This document shows positions 27,401 through 36,147 of a stretch of 64,000 nucleotides of DNA, one piece after another. Made by a program: the position numbers and the translations under genes. Numbering within the stretch: position 1 is the stretch's first letter; each line of letters begins with the position of its first letter. Below the pieces are notes generated by a model that did no database searches, was not told the origin of the DNA, and worked only from the letters and a program-made list of their open reading frames with translations. The stretch comes from Algoriphagus machipongonensis (GTDB taxonomy: Bacteria; Bacteroidota; Bacteroidia; Cytophagales; Cyclobacteriaceae): contig NZ_CM001023.1 in the NCBI RefSeq assembly GCF_000166275.1, forward strand, positions 558,001 to 622,000. The letters run 5' to 3'.

Positions 27401-27900
27401 CAGTATTGGGTAAGAAATTAGGCCCAAAAATGCGTTTTGTTGTTGCTGCTATCAAAAGCTGGGGACAAGAACAAATTGCAGAAATCGAACGTGAAGGAAA
27501 AATCAGCGTAGATGTGGAGGGTGAGCCTTTGGAATTGCTGCTTGAAGAAGTTTTGATCAGTTCACAGGATATCCCAGGTTGGTCTGTAGCTTCCGATGCT
27601 GGAGTGACAGTAGCCTTGGATGTGACCATTTCAGATGAATTGAAGCAAGAAGGTGTTGCAAGAGATTTGGTCAATAGAATTCAGAACCTCAGAAAAGATA
27701 TGGGACTGGAAGTTCAAGATAAAATCAATATCTCTATTGCCGCTGGGATCGATGTTGTTCAAGCTTCTGTTGAGAGCTTTGGAGACTATATCCAATCAGA
27801 AACACAAGCATTGAGTTTGCAAATTGTTCCAGAGTTAGAAGGTGGTTCATTATTAGATATGGATGATTTTGAAGTCAATTTAAAAGTGGAAAAGGCCTGA
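24493..27900 (+). CDS. ileS: Isoleucyl-tRNA synthetase
   Basis: A 1135-residue class I aminoacyl-tRNA synthetase that charges tRNA-Ile. The HIGH motif appears as the variant 'GTPGIHHVMART' (64-75), the KMSKS motif as 'NKMSKRLGN' at about 683-691, and the editing domain includes 'TTPWTLPSN' near 240. 'GWDTHGLPVELQVEKELG' and 'FDSGAMPYAQWHYP' are also family marks. The length and the G-x-x-H-H variant fit the eukaryote-like, second type of bacterial IleRS, a type associated with low sensitivity to mupirocin; resistance here is inferred only. It is followed by lspA after 16 bases, a common pairing in bacteria. Confidence 0.97.
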   Translation: MNTYLPPRKDIVKTYKEFKQVDYPGIGEDVLQYWKDKKIFEESVANREGAETFTFFEGPPSANGTPGIHHVMARTLKDIFCRYKTLQGYQVKRKGGWDTHGLPVELQVEKELGITKEDIGKKISVEEYNKKCRETVMRFKNEWDDLTEKIGYWVDLDDPYITFDSNYIETLWSLLKRLYEKGLLYKGYTIQPYSPAAGTGLSSHELNQPGTYKDVKDTSITAQFKLKGEENTYIIAWTTTPWTLPSNSALAIGEKLDYVKVKTFNPYTHDPCFVILAKARMNAYLNPKAKDIKLEDYTPGDKLIPFEVVDEFKGKDMLGWEYEQLFPIADLALPNPAFTVVSGDYVTTEDGTGIVHLAKAFGADDFRTLVQNDVPGVFVKDEKGNEIPVVDKQGKFLPVVGEYLVAKMEEHSITAHKTYSANDFFVKNYLEDDENASDYKNTDVIISIILKNENKAFKVEKYEHSYPHCWRTDKPVLYYPLESWFIKTTAYKDRLVELNKTINWKPEATGTGRFGNWLENLVDWNLSRSRFWGTPLPIWRTAEGTEEKCIGSIEELQAEIEKSVAKGFMEKSPYEGKELDLHRPFVDDVVLVSESGEKMFREPDLIDVWFDSGAMPYAQWHYPFENEDIFKANYPADYIAEGVDQTRGWFFTLHTIAVMLFDSIAFKNVIANGLVLDKNGNKMSKRLGNAVDPFKTIKEYGPDAVRWYMLSNANPWDNLKFNLEGVAEVQRRFFGTLQNTYNFFALYANLDEFVYDKSKVVPVSERAELDQWIVSKLQSLIVEVEEAMDNYDATKATRAIMGFTVDQLSNWYVRLARKRFWRGEMNADKQAAYETLYECLLSLSQLMSSFAPFYSDWLYQNLTEASQDGKISVHLTDWAKGNSSLVDTDLEESMALAQTISSLVHSLRKKEKVKVRQPLQRILIPILKEKTKEQIKHLSELIKSEVNIKDIEFIDDASGILVKDVKPNLPVLGKKLGPKMRFVVAAIKSWGQEQIAEIEREGKISVDVEGEPLELLLEEVLISSQDIPGWSVASDAGVTVALDVTISDELKQEGVARDLVNRIQNLRKDMGLEVQDKINISIAAGIDVVQASVESFGDYIQSETQALSLQIVPELEGGSLLDMDDFEVNLKVEKA

Positions 27901-27916
27901 GGGCGAAAAGGAAAGA

Positions 27917-28561
27917 ATGAATAAATACATCAAATATTTTGGTATTGCCTTCTTAGTGATTTTGATTGACCAAGCGGTGAAAATGCTCGTTCATTTCGAA
28001 ATGGATTTTGGATCCCCCGGGCAAATAAAAGTTTTTGGCGATTGGTTTAAACTACATTATACAACGAATCCTGGGATGGCTTTTGGGATGGAAATTGGAT
28101 CGGAATACGGGAAACTTATTCTGACTTCTTTTAGATTAGTAGCCATGGCCGGTATAGGTTATTATTTATATACGATCATTAAGGCTAAGAGTCATCCGAC
28201 TTTCATTGTATGTATTGCCATGATTCTAGGTGGAGCTATTGGTAATTTGGTAGATTCTATCTTCTATGGAGTTTGGTTAAATAATGCACCTTACAATGCA
28301 CCATCTCCTTGGTTCCACGGGCAAGTAGTAGATATGTTTTACTTCGATATTTGGGAAGGGTATTTGCCTGATTGGCTTCCTATATGGGGAGGTGATTATA
28401 CTGCACTTTGGCCTATCTTTAATGTGGCTGATGCTTCTATTTTTATTGGTGTTGCTATCATCTTGATATTTCAAGGGAGCTTTTTTCCAGATCCAAAACC
28501 TAATCCCAAAGCTGAGGAAAAGGAGGATGAAAGAATCGAAACCCCGCAGGAAAGTAACTAA
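27917..28561 (+). CDS. lspA: Lipoprotein signal peptidase (signal peptidase II)
   Basis: A 214-residue inner-membrane aspartyl protease that cleaves the signal peptide of lipid-modified prolipoproteins. Four hydrophobic helices are visible. Conserved elements are D18 in 'VILIDQAVKM', N51 in 'TTNPGMAFGM', and the catalytic pair D113 ('GGAIGNLVDSIFYG') and D172 ('FNVADASIF'). The loop between them is long (about 120-165), as is usual in Bacteroidota, and the C-terminus carries a charged tail 'KAEEKEDERIE'. It is co-transcribed with ileS. Several lipoproteins encoded in this window would be its substrates. Confidence 0.95.
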   Translation: MNKYIKYFGIAFLVILIDQAVKMLVHFEMDFGSPGQIKVFGDWFKLHYTTNPGMAFGMEIGSEYGKLILTSFRLVAMAGIGYYLYTIIKAKSHPTFIVCIAMILGGAIGNLVDSIFYGVWLNNAPYNAPSPWFHGQVVDMFYFDIWEGYLPDWLPIWGGDYTALWPIFNVADASIFIGVAIILIFQGSFFPDPKPNPKAEEKEDERIETPQESN

Positions 28562-28563
28562 TT

Positions 28564-28603
28564 AAAAGGCTTCATCTTATATTTTTAGGTTGGAGCCTTT
28601 TTT
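28564..28603 (+). terminator. Terminator after ileS-lspA
   Basis: AAAAGGCT…CA and TGG…AGCCTTTTTT form an interrupted stem just after the lspA stop, ending in six T. Confidence 0.75.
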
Positions 28604-28783
28604 ATGGGATTATGATTTTTTGTCACATTTTTTGAAAAAAAAGGGCTCTAAAACTCCTTTCTGAGCAATTTTTATGTAATTTTCAAACTGCATTCATCGC
28701 AAAATGTGATGATCATGTCACTTTTGGTCACTTTTAAGAATTTCTTTTTTAAGAAATGACCTTTCATTATTCTAGTACCTTTT

Positions 28784-31708
28784 ATGATAGTTGATCCAGA
28801 AAAGCCATTTGAGATAATTTATTCCCTTTTTAGCCATGAGTATTTAGGATTGCTGCTAGATTCCTATGTTATCCAACTGGATGAACAAGGAAGGCTTTCT
28901 TTAGCCAATCAAAATATCAGTTCTGTCAATGCCCATGAATTCTCTTCCAAATTGGATAAAGCTGATTTTGAGCTGATCAAGTTGATGGATAGCATGCAGC
29001 AGGATCAGGTGGTCAAGAAATACAATAAGCGAAACCTAAAGCCAAAAGAATTCCTTAGAAAAATCTATGAGGGTAAAGGTGTGAATGAATCCATTCAGAA
29101 ATTGATTGAGGAGAATCTGGAAATCACACGATCAAAGATTTTTCCTTTGTTGAAAGGGAAAAGGTTTTTTGAAATGGGGAATGATGGCAATCCTATTTGG
29201 AAAGAAATAGAAGTGGCAGATGAAAAGGCAACTGTCCTTTTCCACTTTCGCAAGAATGAAGAAAATACGCATTACTTTCCTACGATCAAGTATAAAGGAA
29301 CGAAGCTGGAATGGCAATACAGGCATGGCTTTCTAGTTTGTCATAACCCTGCATGGCTCGTGGTAAATAATATGCTGTTCAGCTTTGCAAAAGGTATCGA
29401 CGGTAATAAGTTGAAGCCATTTTTAAATAAGAAATTCATTGTGATTGATAAGCGTTTTGAACGCGAATACTATCGAAAATTCATCACACAGCTTTTATCG
29501 GTTTTTGATGTTTATGCAGAAGGTTTTGATATCAAAGTAGAACGTGGAAACCCACAACCGATCCTGTGTATAGCAGATCTTCCCGGGAATTTAGGGGTTG
29601 ATATGTTTGGGGATGCTGTAGAAAATAAAGTGGAGGACCAAGTCGTATTTTCACTGAAATATCAATATGGAGATTACACATTTGACTCGGCCGAATCCAT
29701 CAATAATTCGGTAAGGCTGGAAGAAAATGGTGAGCATTATATATTTCATAAAGTCATCCGAAGCAAGGAAAAAGAAAAGGCCATCATCAAATACCTAGAA
29801 GAGAGAGGACTTGATTTTGATCATGGAAAAAGGGGGATGTCCAAAACAAAAGCTTTCGATTGGATCAGCCAACATTTGGATAGGTTGGAAATCGAAGGAT
29901 ATAAATTTGAGCAGAAAGAAAGTCCAAGAGGAAAAGTATACCATATTGGACAAGCACAGATTTCTATTGAAGTTCAAGAAAATATTGATTGGTTTGATGT
30001 CAATGCACAGATTAAGTTTGGAATATATTTAGTCCCATTTGCCAAGCTTCGGAAGCTGTTAGTTCAAGGGAAAACAGAGTTTGAGCTCCCAAATGGTGAG
30101 TTTGCAGTGATTCCAGCCTCTTGGTTTGTCAATTACTCTGAGCTATTCTCTTTCTTAGAGGATAAAGGAAATACAGGGCAGCTAGTGATGAGAAAGCATC
30201 ACTTGGCTTTGGCGAAGACCTTAGAATCTGGAAACTTGGTTCAGTTAACACTCAGTAGAAAACTGGAGCAACTTCGAGATTTTGAAAGTATTGAAGACTA
30301 CGAGATTCCAGGCAAATTTGCTGGGACCTTACGTCCTTATCAGCATGCTGGATTCAATTGGCTCAGGTTCTTAAACGAATTCAAATTTGGTGGCTGTTTG
30401 GCGGATGACATGGGTCTGGGTAAGACGGTACAAACTCTTGCACTTTTGGCCCATGAAGCGGAAGTTAATCAAGGTCAAACATCGCTTTTGGTAATGCCTA
30501 CTTCCTTAATTTATAACTGGGAGTTGGAGGCAAGGAAGTTTACGCCAGATTTGAAAATCCTAGTCTATACCGGCACCCAGCGAGTTAAAGACCCCTATCG
30601 ATTCAGTGATTACGATTTGGTTTTGACATCCTATGGAATCATTCGTCTGGATATCAATATTCTTAAGGAGTTCTTCTTTAATTATGTGATTTTAGATGAG
30701 TCTCAGGCAATCAAAAATCCAGGAAGTAATATCGCTGCAGCTGTGAATCAGCTAAAGAGCAAGCAAAGGCTGATCCTTACCGGTACGCCTGTGGAAAATG
30801 GTACGATGGATCTTTGGTCTCAAATGAATTTCATCAATCCAGGGCTCTTGGGAACGCAGCATTCTTTTAAAAAGCAATTCCTGCTTCCAATTGAGAAGCA
30901 AAACGATAAGAATAAAGCACAGAAGCTTCATTCGATGATTAAGCCATTTATCTTAAGAAGGCTTAAATCTCAAGTAGCAACAGATCTTCCAGAAAAAATC
31001 ACCAATGTGAAGTATTCTGCCATGACGACAGAGCAGGAAAATGTATACGAAGAGGTGAAGAATTATTACCGGGAGAAGATTATTTCCGATATCAAGGCGA
31101 CAGGAAGAAATACGCAGCAGTTTACTTTGCTAAGAGGTTTAACTCAGTTAAGACAAATTGCCAATCACCCTAAGATGGTCAGAGATGACTATGAAGGTGA
31201 GTCAGGAAAATTGGAGGATATTACCTATATGCTTCAGTCCACTATTTCTGAAAATCACAAGGTGTTGGTGTTTAGTCAATTTGTCCGTCATCTTTCCATT
31301 GTTAAGGAATACCTGGACAAGGAAGGAATTCCATATTCTTACCTAGATGGGTCAACAAAAGATAGACAAGCTCAGGTAGAAGCATTTCAGGAGAATGATG
31401 ACATTAAAGTATTCCTGATATCCTTAAAAGCAGGTGGTGTTGGTTTGAATTTGACCAAAGCAGAATATGTGTTCTTATTGGATCCATGGTGGAATCCAGC
31501 AGTTGAGGCTCAGGCAATCGATAGAGCACATAGGATCGGTCAGGAGAATAAAGTGATCATCTATAAGTTTATTAGTAGAAACTCGGTAGAGGAAAAGATC
31601 ATGGCGCTTCAAAACAGGAAGTTGGCTTTGGCTGGAGAGTTGATTGGAACAGAGGAGAGTTTTATGAAAAGTTTGGATCAGGATGATATTGCTGCATTGC
31701 TTGCTTAA
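28784..31708 (+). CDS. SNF2-family (DEAD/DEAH-type) helicase-like ATPase
   Basis: A 974-residue Swi2/Snf2-type DNA translocase. The N-terminal half (1-515) is a Bacteroidota-type accessory region without a recognised zinc-binding SWIM domain. The ATPase core starts near 520 ('LRPYQHAGFNWLRFLN'), with Walker A 'DDMGLGKT' at about 541-548, Walker B-type 'ILDESQAIKNP' and motif III 'LTGTPVENG'; the second lobe has 'VFSQFVRHLSIV', 'SLKAGGVGLNLTKA' and motif VI 'QAIDRAHRIGQ'. Such proteins move along duplex DNA in repair or transcription recycling. The role here is not known. It stands alone between two terminators. Confidence 0.93.
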   Translation: MIVDPEKPFEIIYSLFSHEYLGLLLDSYVIQLDEQGRLSLANQNISSVNAHEFSSKLDKADFELIKLMDSMQQDQVVKKYNKRNLKPKEFLRKIYEGKGVNESIQKLIEENLEITRSKIFPLLKGKRFFEMGNDGNPIWKEIEVADEKATVLFHFRKNEENTHYFPTIKYKGTKLEWQYRHGFLVCHNPAWLVVNNMLFSFAKGIDGNKLKPFLNKKFIVIDKRFEREYYRKFITQLLSVFDVYAEGFDIKVERGNPQPILCIADLPGNLGVDMFGDAVENKVEDQVVFSLKYQYGDYTFDSAESINNSVRLEENGEHYIFHKVIRSKEKEKAIIKYLEERGLDFDHGKRGMSKTKAFDWISQHLDRLEIEGYKFEQKESPRGKVYHIGQAQISIEVQENIDWFDVNAQIKFGIYLVPFAKLRKLLVQGKTEFELPNGEFAVIPASWFVNYSELFSFLEDKGNTGQLVMRKHHLALAKTLESGNLVQLTLSRKLEQLRDFESIEDYEIPGKFAGTLRPYQHAGFNWLRFLNEFKFGGCLADDMGLGKTVQTLALLAHEAEVNQGQTSLLVMPTSLIYNWELEARKFTPDLKILVYTGTQRVKDPYRFSDYDLVLTSYGIIRLDINILKEFFFNYVILDESQAIKNPGSNIAAAVNQLKSKQRLILTGTPVENGTMDLWSQMNFINPGLLGTQHSFKKQFLLPIEKQNDKNKAQKLHSMIKPFILRRLKSQVATDLPEKITNVKYSAMTTEQENVYEEVKNYYREKIISDIKATGRNTQQFTLLRGLTQLRQIANHPKMVRDDYEGESGKLEDITYMLQSTISENHKVLVFSQFVRHLSIVKEYLDKEGIPYSYLDGSTKDRQAQVEAFQENDDIKVFLISLKAGGVGLNLTKAEYVFLLDPWWNPAVEAQAIDRAHRIGQENKVIIYKFISRNSVEEKIMALQNRKLALAGELIGTEESFMKSLDQDDIAALLA

Positions 31709-31730
31709 TTTTTGAACTAGAAAAGGAAAA

Positions 31731-31763
31731 AAAGGATAGGAATTCGATTTCTATCCTTTTTTT
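31731..31763 (+). terminator. Terminator after the SNF2 helicase gene
   Basis: AAAGGATAG pairs with CTATCCTTT over an 11-base loop and is followed by further T. It separates the helicase from the PhoH transcript. Confidence 0.85.
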
Positions 31764-31895
31764 ATTGACTTGATTGTCAAACAAATAGCTGAATCAGGTC
31801 AATTGTTAATCATAATTTATTGTCAAAAGAGAGGCAATACAAACAATATTTTTCTAAATTATACTAACTCAGTACCATTAGAACCTACCACGCGC

Positions 31896-33242
31896 ATGCC
31901 AAGAGCAAAAGCCGATAAAGATCGGAAAATCTTTGTGCTGGATACATCAGTAATCCTTTATGCACATAACTCCATTATGAATTTTGCCGAACACGATGTG
32001 GTCATTCCGATCACAGTTTTGGAGGAACTAGATCAGTTCAAAAAAGGCAATGACACCAAAAACTTCGAGGCGAGGGAATTTATTCGATTGCTGGATAAGC
32101 TATCCAAAGATCAGATGATTCATAACTGGACTCCACTGAATGGGAAAACGAAAGGGAACTTTCGGATCCTGATGAATCCAGAGAATCAGATCAATGCCAA
32201 TGAGATTTTTGGGGAGGAAAAGAATGATCATAAAATATTGAATGCCGCCCTCTACCTCAAGCAGCATGAAAAAAACCGAAAGGTCATTCTGGTTTCCAAG
32301 GATATTAATCTCCGATTGAAAGCCAAATCTTTGGAGCTCCTTGCGGAAGATTATGAAACTGGGAAGATCAAGAATATCACTGAACTTGAGAATACAGGGA
32401 AGTATTACTTGGATAACATCGACCCTGATTCTATTAATAAACTGTATGAGCAAGGCTTTATTGAGGCAAAGGCCGTATTGGGGACAAGGAAAAGAAAGGC
32501 AAATGCTTATTATATATTAAAAAGTGATAAGAATTCTGTCTTGGCTTATTTCAACCCTGAGGAAAATATACTGGAAAGGGTTGATAAAAAGCTTGCCTAC
32601 AATATTAAACCAAAAAATGCTGAGCAGACTTTTGCCCTCAATGCCATTACCAACCCAAGAATACGCTTGGTATCAATACAAGGTGTAGCAGGAACTGGGA
32701 AAACACTTTTGGCATTAGCTGGAGCGCTAGAACAACGCAGGGATTACAAGCAGATTTTCTTGGCAAGACCGATCGTGCCATTAAGCAATAAAGATATCGG
32801 TTACCTACCAGGGGATATTAAGTCCAAATTGAATCCGTACATGGAGCCACTTTGGGATAATCTGAAATTTATACAAAATCAATACAAAGAGACTGATAAA
32901 GAATTCCAGAAAATTACGGAGCTGGTCAACCAAGAGAAGCTCGTCATTCAGCCTTTGGCCTATATTCGAGGTAGATCGCTGTCGAATATCTTCTTTATCG
33001 TGGATGAAGCCCAGAATTTGACTCCGCATGAGATCAAGACGATTATCTCAAGAGCTGGTGAAAACACCAAAATCGTATTTACTGGGGATGTTCACCAGAT
33101 CGATACGCCTTATTTGGACTCGCAATCCAATGGACTTTCGTATTTGATTGATCGAGTAAAAGATCATCCTCTTTATGCGCATATCAAGCTTGAAAAAGGA
33201 GAAAGATCTGAATTGGCAAACTTGGCCAATGAATTACTGTAG
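31896..33242 (+). CDS. PIN domain-PhoH ATPase fusion protein (PhoH2/YlaK-like)
   Basis: A 448-residue cytoplasmic protein read from the ATG at 31896, which puts the PIN domain at the very start ('KIFVLDTSVILYAHN'); the 42 upstream codons lack any domain and probably include the promoter. The PIN ribonuclease domain (about 5-150) has acidic residues D in 'LDTSV', E in 'LEELDQFK', D in 'NDHKIL' and D in 'VSKDINLR'. The PhoH ATPase (about 240-445) has Walker A 'GVAGTGKT' near 263 and Walker B 'FFIVDEAQN'. Such PIN-PhoH fusions act as RNA helicase-nucleases in characterised cases. It is monocistronic. Confidence 0.93.
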   Translation: MPRAKADKDRKIFVLDTSVILYAHNSIMNFAEHDVVIPITVLEELDQFKKGNDTKNFEAREFIRLLDKLSKDQMIHNWTPLNGKTKGNFRILMNPENQINANEIFGEEKNDHKILNAALYLKQHEKNRKVILVSKDINLRLKAKSLELLAEDYETGKIKNITELENTGKYYLDNIDPDSINKLYEQGFIEAKAVLGTRKRKANAYYILKSDKNSVLAYFNPEENILERVDKKLAYNIKPKNAEQTFALNAITNPRIRLVSIQGVAGTGKTLLALAGALEQRRDYKQIFLARPIVPLSNKDIGYLPGDIKSKLNPYMEPLWDNLKFIQNQYKETDKEFQKITELVNQEKLVIQPLAYIRGRSLSNIFFIVDEAQNLTPHEIKTIISRAGENTKIVFTGDVHQIDTPYLDSQSNGLSYLIDRVKDHPLYAHIKLEKGERSELANLANELL

Positions 33243-33272
33243 TATTTTATAAAAAGTTGAGGAAAAAAGAAA

Positions 33273-33297
33273 GGTAGGCTAGTTTTTCTAGCCTACC
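33273..33297. terminator. Perfect hairpin between phoH-like gene and beta-barrel pseudogene
   Basis: GGTAGGCTAG-TTTTT-CTAGCCTACC is a 10-bp perfect stem. On the minus strand it is followed by TTTCTTTTTT, so it works best as terminator of the converging pseudogene's former transcript, and may also stop the PhoH transcript. Confidence 0.75.
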
Positions 33298-33361
33298 ATA
33301 GAATTCAAAGGATAGGTAATTCTTGAATTGATTTTTTAAACTAGCCTAGTGTTTTTTCATC

Positions 33362-33880
33362 TCAAAGTTGGACACCAATGGCCAGCGAATTGATCCAATG
33401 ATAGCTGGCTTTTTCATAGGTGTAAGAAAGAACTAAAGGTATCTTTATAGGTATAATATATCCTAATCTTAAACCAAAAACTTCTTGACCATGATCAGTA
33501 GTATTATACTGTAACACCTCCCCATTCCCGTCTATTTAAGTAGCCTCATTTCTTTCAAACCCTACCCGCCTATAGCGGAGTTGAGCCATAAAAGTATCTT
33601 TAGACTTGATTTGGATCGTTTTGGAAAGTCCGATCCCCATCCAATATCCATTTTGAAACCATTCTGAATAACATATTGAACAATCAAGCAATTTTTCATA
33701 TCCAATTCCACCTAAGCCATCAAGTCCGATTTTTTTAACAATAGGAAATCGGTACTCAACTCCAAGCCCTACTCCGGCATCAGAAAATCCCCTTAATCTA
33801 CTTTTTACTTGTTGATAGCTTAAGTTGACCTGAAATCGCTCTTAGTTGTAACCTGAAATTATAAGTCTATTTGTGAATAT
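33362..33880 (-). pseudogene. Decayed outer-membrane beta-barrel protein gene, C-terminal remnant
   Basis: One minus-strand frame encodes alternating beta-barrel-like sequence ('GFSDAGVGLGVEYRF', 'WFQNGYWMGIGLSKTIQIKS', 'FGLRLGYIIPIKIPLVLSY') ending in 'WINSLAIGVQL' and TGA at 33362-33364. It is interrupted by in-frame TAA codons at 33536-33538 and 33842-33844, and a further TAA at 33881-33883, with no N-terminus or signal peptide upstream. The last strand of about 10 residues with a hydrophobic end is what outer-membrane barrels show. I take it as a dead gene of which about 170 codons remain; the exact family is unknown. The region 33881-34181 holds no recognisable gene. Confidence 0.75.
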
Positions 33881-34181
33881 TTAGACTTCTATACTCCATG
33901 GAATAAATCAGTAAGGTTGTCATTTTACACCTTTTGAAGATCGATCCTAAAATTTAGCAACTCCTTTTATTTCCTAATTTCTGCTAATAAAAGGTTAAAT
34001 CTTGCATTTGTCTGTAACCAAATTTTGTATTGTTTTTTGTCCGACCCTGACTTTTATGTGTACGGAAGTGGACAGGTGTAAACTGTGAAAAGTACCTCTA
34101 ATGCGAAATCAGGCTGTTTTTTCAGTTTGGGTCACTTTTTGGCATATACCTATCACGAATTTAAACCAATTATTTACTGCC

Positions 34182-34427
34182 ATGATAGCTACATACTTAT
34201 CCCAAAAAAACATTTGTGCTGTACTTGGCTTACTAATGGCTTTCACCATTGTTTGGAAGGCCAAAACAGAAGCAAGTTCTTACACACAAGATCATACTGC
34301 CCGATTTGAAACTACTAAACCAACGAAGTCTATCGGACAAAGCGAAGGTGTATATCACCTTAATCAAAAAACAATAAAGCCTGAAATCTCAAGCGAAATG
34401 CTGGAACTCAGGCCTGTAAAATCTTAA
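34182..34427 (+). CDS. Small hypothetical protein with N-terminal membrane segment
   Basis: An 81-residue frame starting at ATG 34182: residues 1-26 form a signal-anchor or signal peptide (MIATYLSQKNICAVLGLLMA), the rest is polar and predicted unstructured. The reading starting upstream at 34101 adds an unlikely aromatic leader, and an overlapping frame at 34085-34309 is less protein-like. A strong terminator 46 bases after the stop favours a genuine transcript. No homologue or function is recognised. Confidence 0.45.
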   Translation: MIATYLSQKNICAVLGLLMAFTIVWKAKTEASSYTQDHTARFETTKPTKSIGQSEGVYHLNQKTIKPEISSEMLELRPVKS

Positions 34428-34472
34428 AGATAATTACTCGTAAGGGTTAATTTGGTTGATTGTTTGGTTATT

Positions 34473-34503
34473 CAAAAGAGGTGGGTTTTGCCCACCTCTT
34501 TTG
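34473..34503. terminator. Bidirectional terminator
   Basis: CAAAAGAGGTGGG and CCCACCTCTTTTG form a 13-bp perfect stem (TTTTG loop) with A and T flanks on both sides. It ends the small plus-strand gene and the converging LytTR regulator gene, whose stop codon is seven bases away. Confidence 0.9.
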
Positions 34504-34509
34504 TTTTGA

Positions 34510-35265
34510 TCAACTCTCTGTAATGGTGTTCAGTTTCGCTAAGAAACTGTTATAATATTGTCGACCTACTTGGACGATAGCCCCACCTTTGAGGGTGATT
34601 TCTTTGGTGGTGAAGTGTTCTATCTGTCCAAGATGGACAATGTAAGATTTCTGTACTCTTAGGAAAATATGGGATGGAAGGATTTCTTCGATTTCCTTCA
34701 TGGACTTACGGATGCTATAATCCCGGTTTTTGGTATAAATAGTCACCATATTACCATTCGCTTCTACATAGTAAATGTCCTCATAAGGTACTTTCTCAAA
34801 TGCATTGTCTGCCTTGATAAATACCGCGTCTGTTACTAGGTATGGGCTGTCAGTAGTGTTATTAACGACTGCTGTATCTGTACTTGGTTTTGTCCTTTTA
34901 TTATAAAGAACAATCTCCACGATCGCATGGATATCATTGGTGTTGAATGGCTTCACAATGAACCCTGCTGGGTTTATTCTCTTAGCTCTCTCGATAATGG
35001 TAGGGTCGCTGTAAGAAGTAACATAAACTAATGGCGCATCTACCATTTGCTTCACAATCTCCCCGAGTTCAATTCCATCTTTATCTCCTTTGAGTTTGAT
35101 ATCCATGAAAATCAAATCCGGTCTGAATTTCTTGATTACTTTGATACACTGATTGGCCGAGTTGGCTATATCAATATTTGTGTACCCTAGGAGTTCAAGA
35201 ATTTCCTGGATGTTTTCAGCGATGCTTAATTCATCTTCGACTATTAATATCCGCTCTTCTCTCAT
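34510..35265 (-). CDS. Orphan LytTR-type response regulator
   Basis: A 251-residue regulator: receiver domain 1-125 with acidic D11/E12, phospho-acceptor D55 in 'IFMDIKLKG', T88 region 'VYVTSYSD' and K105 in 'IVKPF'; a linker rich in Thr (130-145); and a LytTR DNA-binding domain about 148-250 ('IYYVEANGNMVTIYTKN', 'FLRVQKSYIVHL'). The receiver's 'MDIKLKGDKDGIEL' resembles receivers from hybrid kinases more than those of its neighbour. No kinase is adjacent in the same transcript; 129 bases separate it from the next regulator. The partner kinase is unknown. Confidence 0.9.
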   Translation of the reverse strand: MREERILIVEDELSIAENIQEILELLGYTNIDIANSANQCIKVIKKFRPDLIFMDIKLKGDKDGIELGEIVKQMVDAPLVYVTSYSDPTIIERAKRINPAGFIVKPFNTNDIHAIVEIVLYNKRTKPSTDTAVVNNTTDSPYLVTDAVFIKADNAFEKVPYEDIYYVEANGNMVTIYTKNRDYSIRKSMKEIEEILPSHIFLRVQKSYIVHLGQIEHFTTKEITLKGGAIVQVGRQYYNSFLAKLNTITES

Positions 35266-35394
35266 AAGTAGCTTTAGGCAATCATTAAAGGTTTGACAAG
35301 CTCCAGTTTAAATCTAGAACTTTAGTATACACTAATTACAGAATTTAATTCTGGAAATCAAATGCTTTTTAATGGATACGAAATATTTTAATCC

Positions 35395-36129
35395 TTAAAG
35401 ACTCATCATTTCCTTAAATCTAGCAGCTTGTCTTCTGCTGACTTCTATCCTATCTCCACCTTTAAGAGTCACTACAAGACCACCATTAAACCAGGGTTCT
35501 ATACCTTCAACCCAACCTAAATTGATAATGTGTTTTCTACTTGCTCTAAAGAATGATTTCTCGTCCAATCGCTCGTCCAAAGCATTTAAGGATTTATGGA
35601 TCATAGGCTTAAAGTTGTCAAAATAAACCTTAATGTAATTACCATCAGATTCAAATAACCTCACATTAGAGAGCCTTACAAACCAGCAGCGATCCCCGTC
35701 TTTGACAAATACTTGATCTTGCAGGGTTAATTTTTTTTGATTGACAGGAAATTCTTCCTCTTCCTTTTTAGCAGACCCATCAATTTTGGCAGTGAGTTTT
35801 GTAATCGCCTCCTCTAATCTCTTTGGCTCAATTGGTTTTAATAAATAATCCAAAGCATTTACTTGGAATGCTTTTAGGGCGTATTCATCATAGGCTGTGG
35901 TGAAAATCACGTGAGGAACATTGTCCAGTTCTTCAAGTAATTCAAAACCTGTCTTTTCTGGCATTTGAATATCAAGGAATATGACATCCGGGCTTAGCTG
36001 ATCAATTTTCTCTTTTGCATCGTCCACATTCACTGCTTCTCCTACAACTTCAACACTTTCCAATTGATTTAAAAGGGTGATTAGCTCCTTTCGAGCTAGT
36101 CTTTCATCATCTATTACAATCGCTCGCAT
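35395..36129 (-). CDS. LytTR response regulator (partner of the LytS-like kinase)
   Basis: A 244-residue LytR/AlgR-type regulator: receiver 1-120 with D7/D8, acceptor D53 in 'FLDIQMPEKTG', T81 ('IFTTAYD') and K101 in 'YLLKPI', then a LytTR domain about 140-242 ('VRLFESDGNYIKVYF', 'FFRASRKHIINLGWV', 'IEVSRRQAARFKEM'). It begins 18 bases after the histidine kinase stop, so the two form one operon and probably one signalling pair. Confidence 0.93.
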   Translation of the reverse strand: MRAIVIDDERLARKELITLLNQLESVEVVGEAVNVDDAKEKIDQLSPDVIFLDIQMPEKTGFELLEELDNVPHVIFTTAYDEYALKAFQVNALDYLLKPIEPKRLEEAITKLTAKIDGSAKKEEEEFPVNQKKLTLQDQVFVKDGDRCWFVRLSNVRLFESDGNYIKVYFDNFKPMIHKSLNALDERLDEKSFFRASRKHIINLGWVEGIEPWFNGGLVVTLKGGDRIEVSRRQAARFKEMMSL

Positions 36130-36147
36130 TTTTATATATGGATTTTG

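Noticed and set aside
34085..34309. A 74-codon frame overlapping the small-protein gene at 34182
   Set aside because: Less protein-like (rich in Cys and His without pattern) and ends before the terminator, whereas the overlapping frame from 34182 has a signal peptide.
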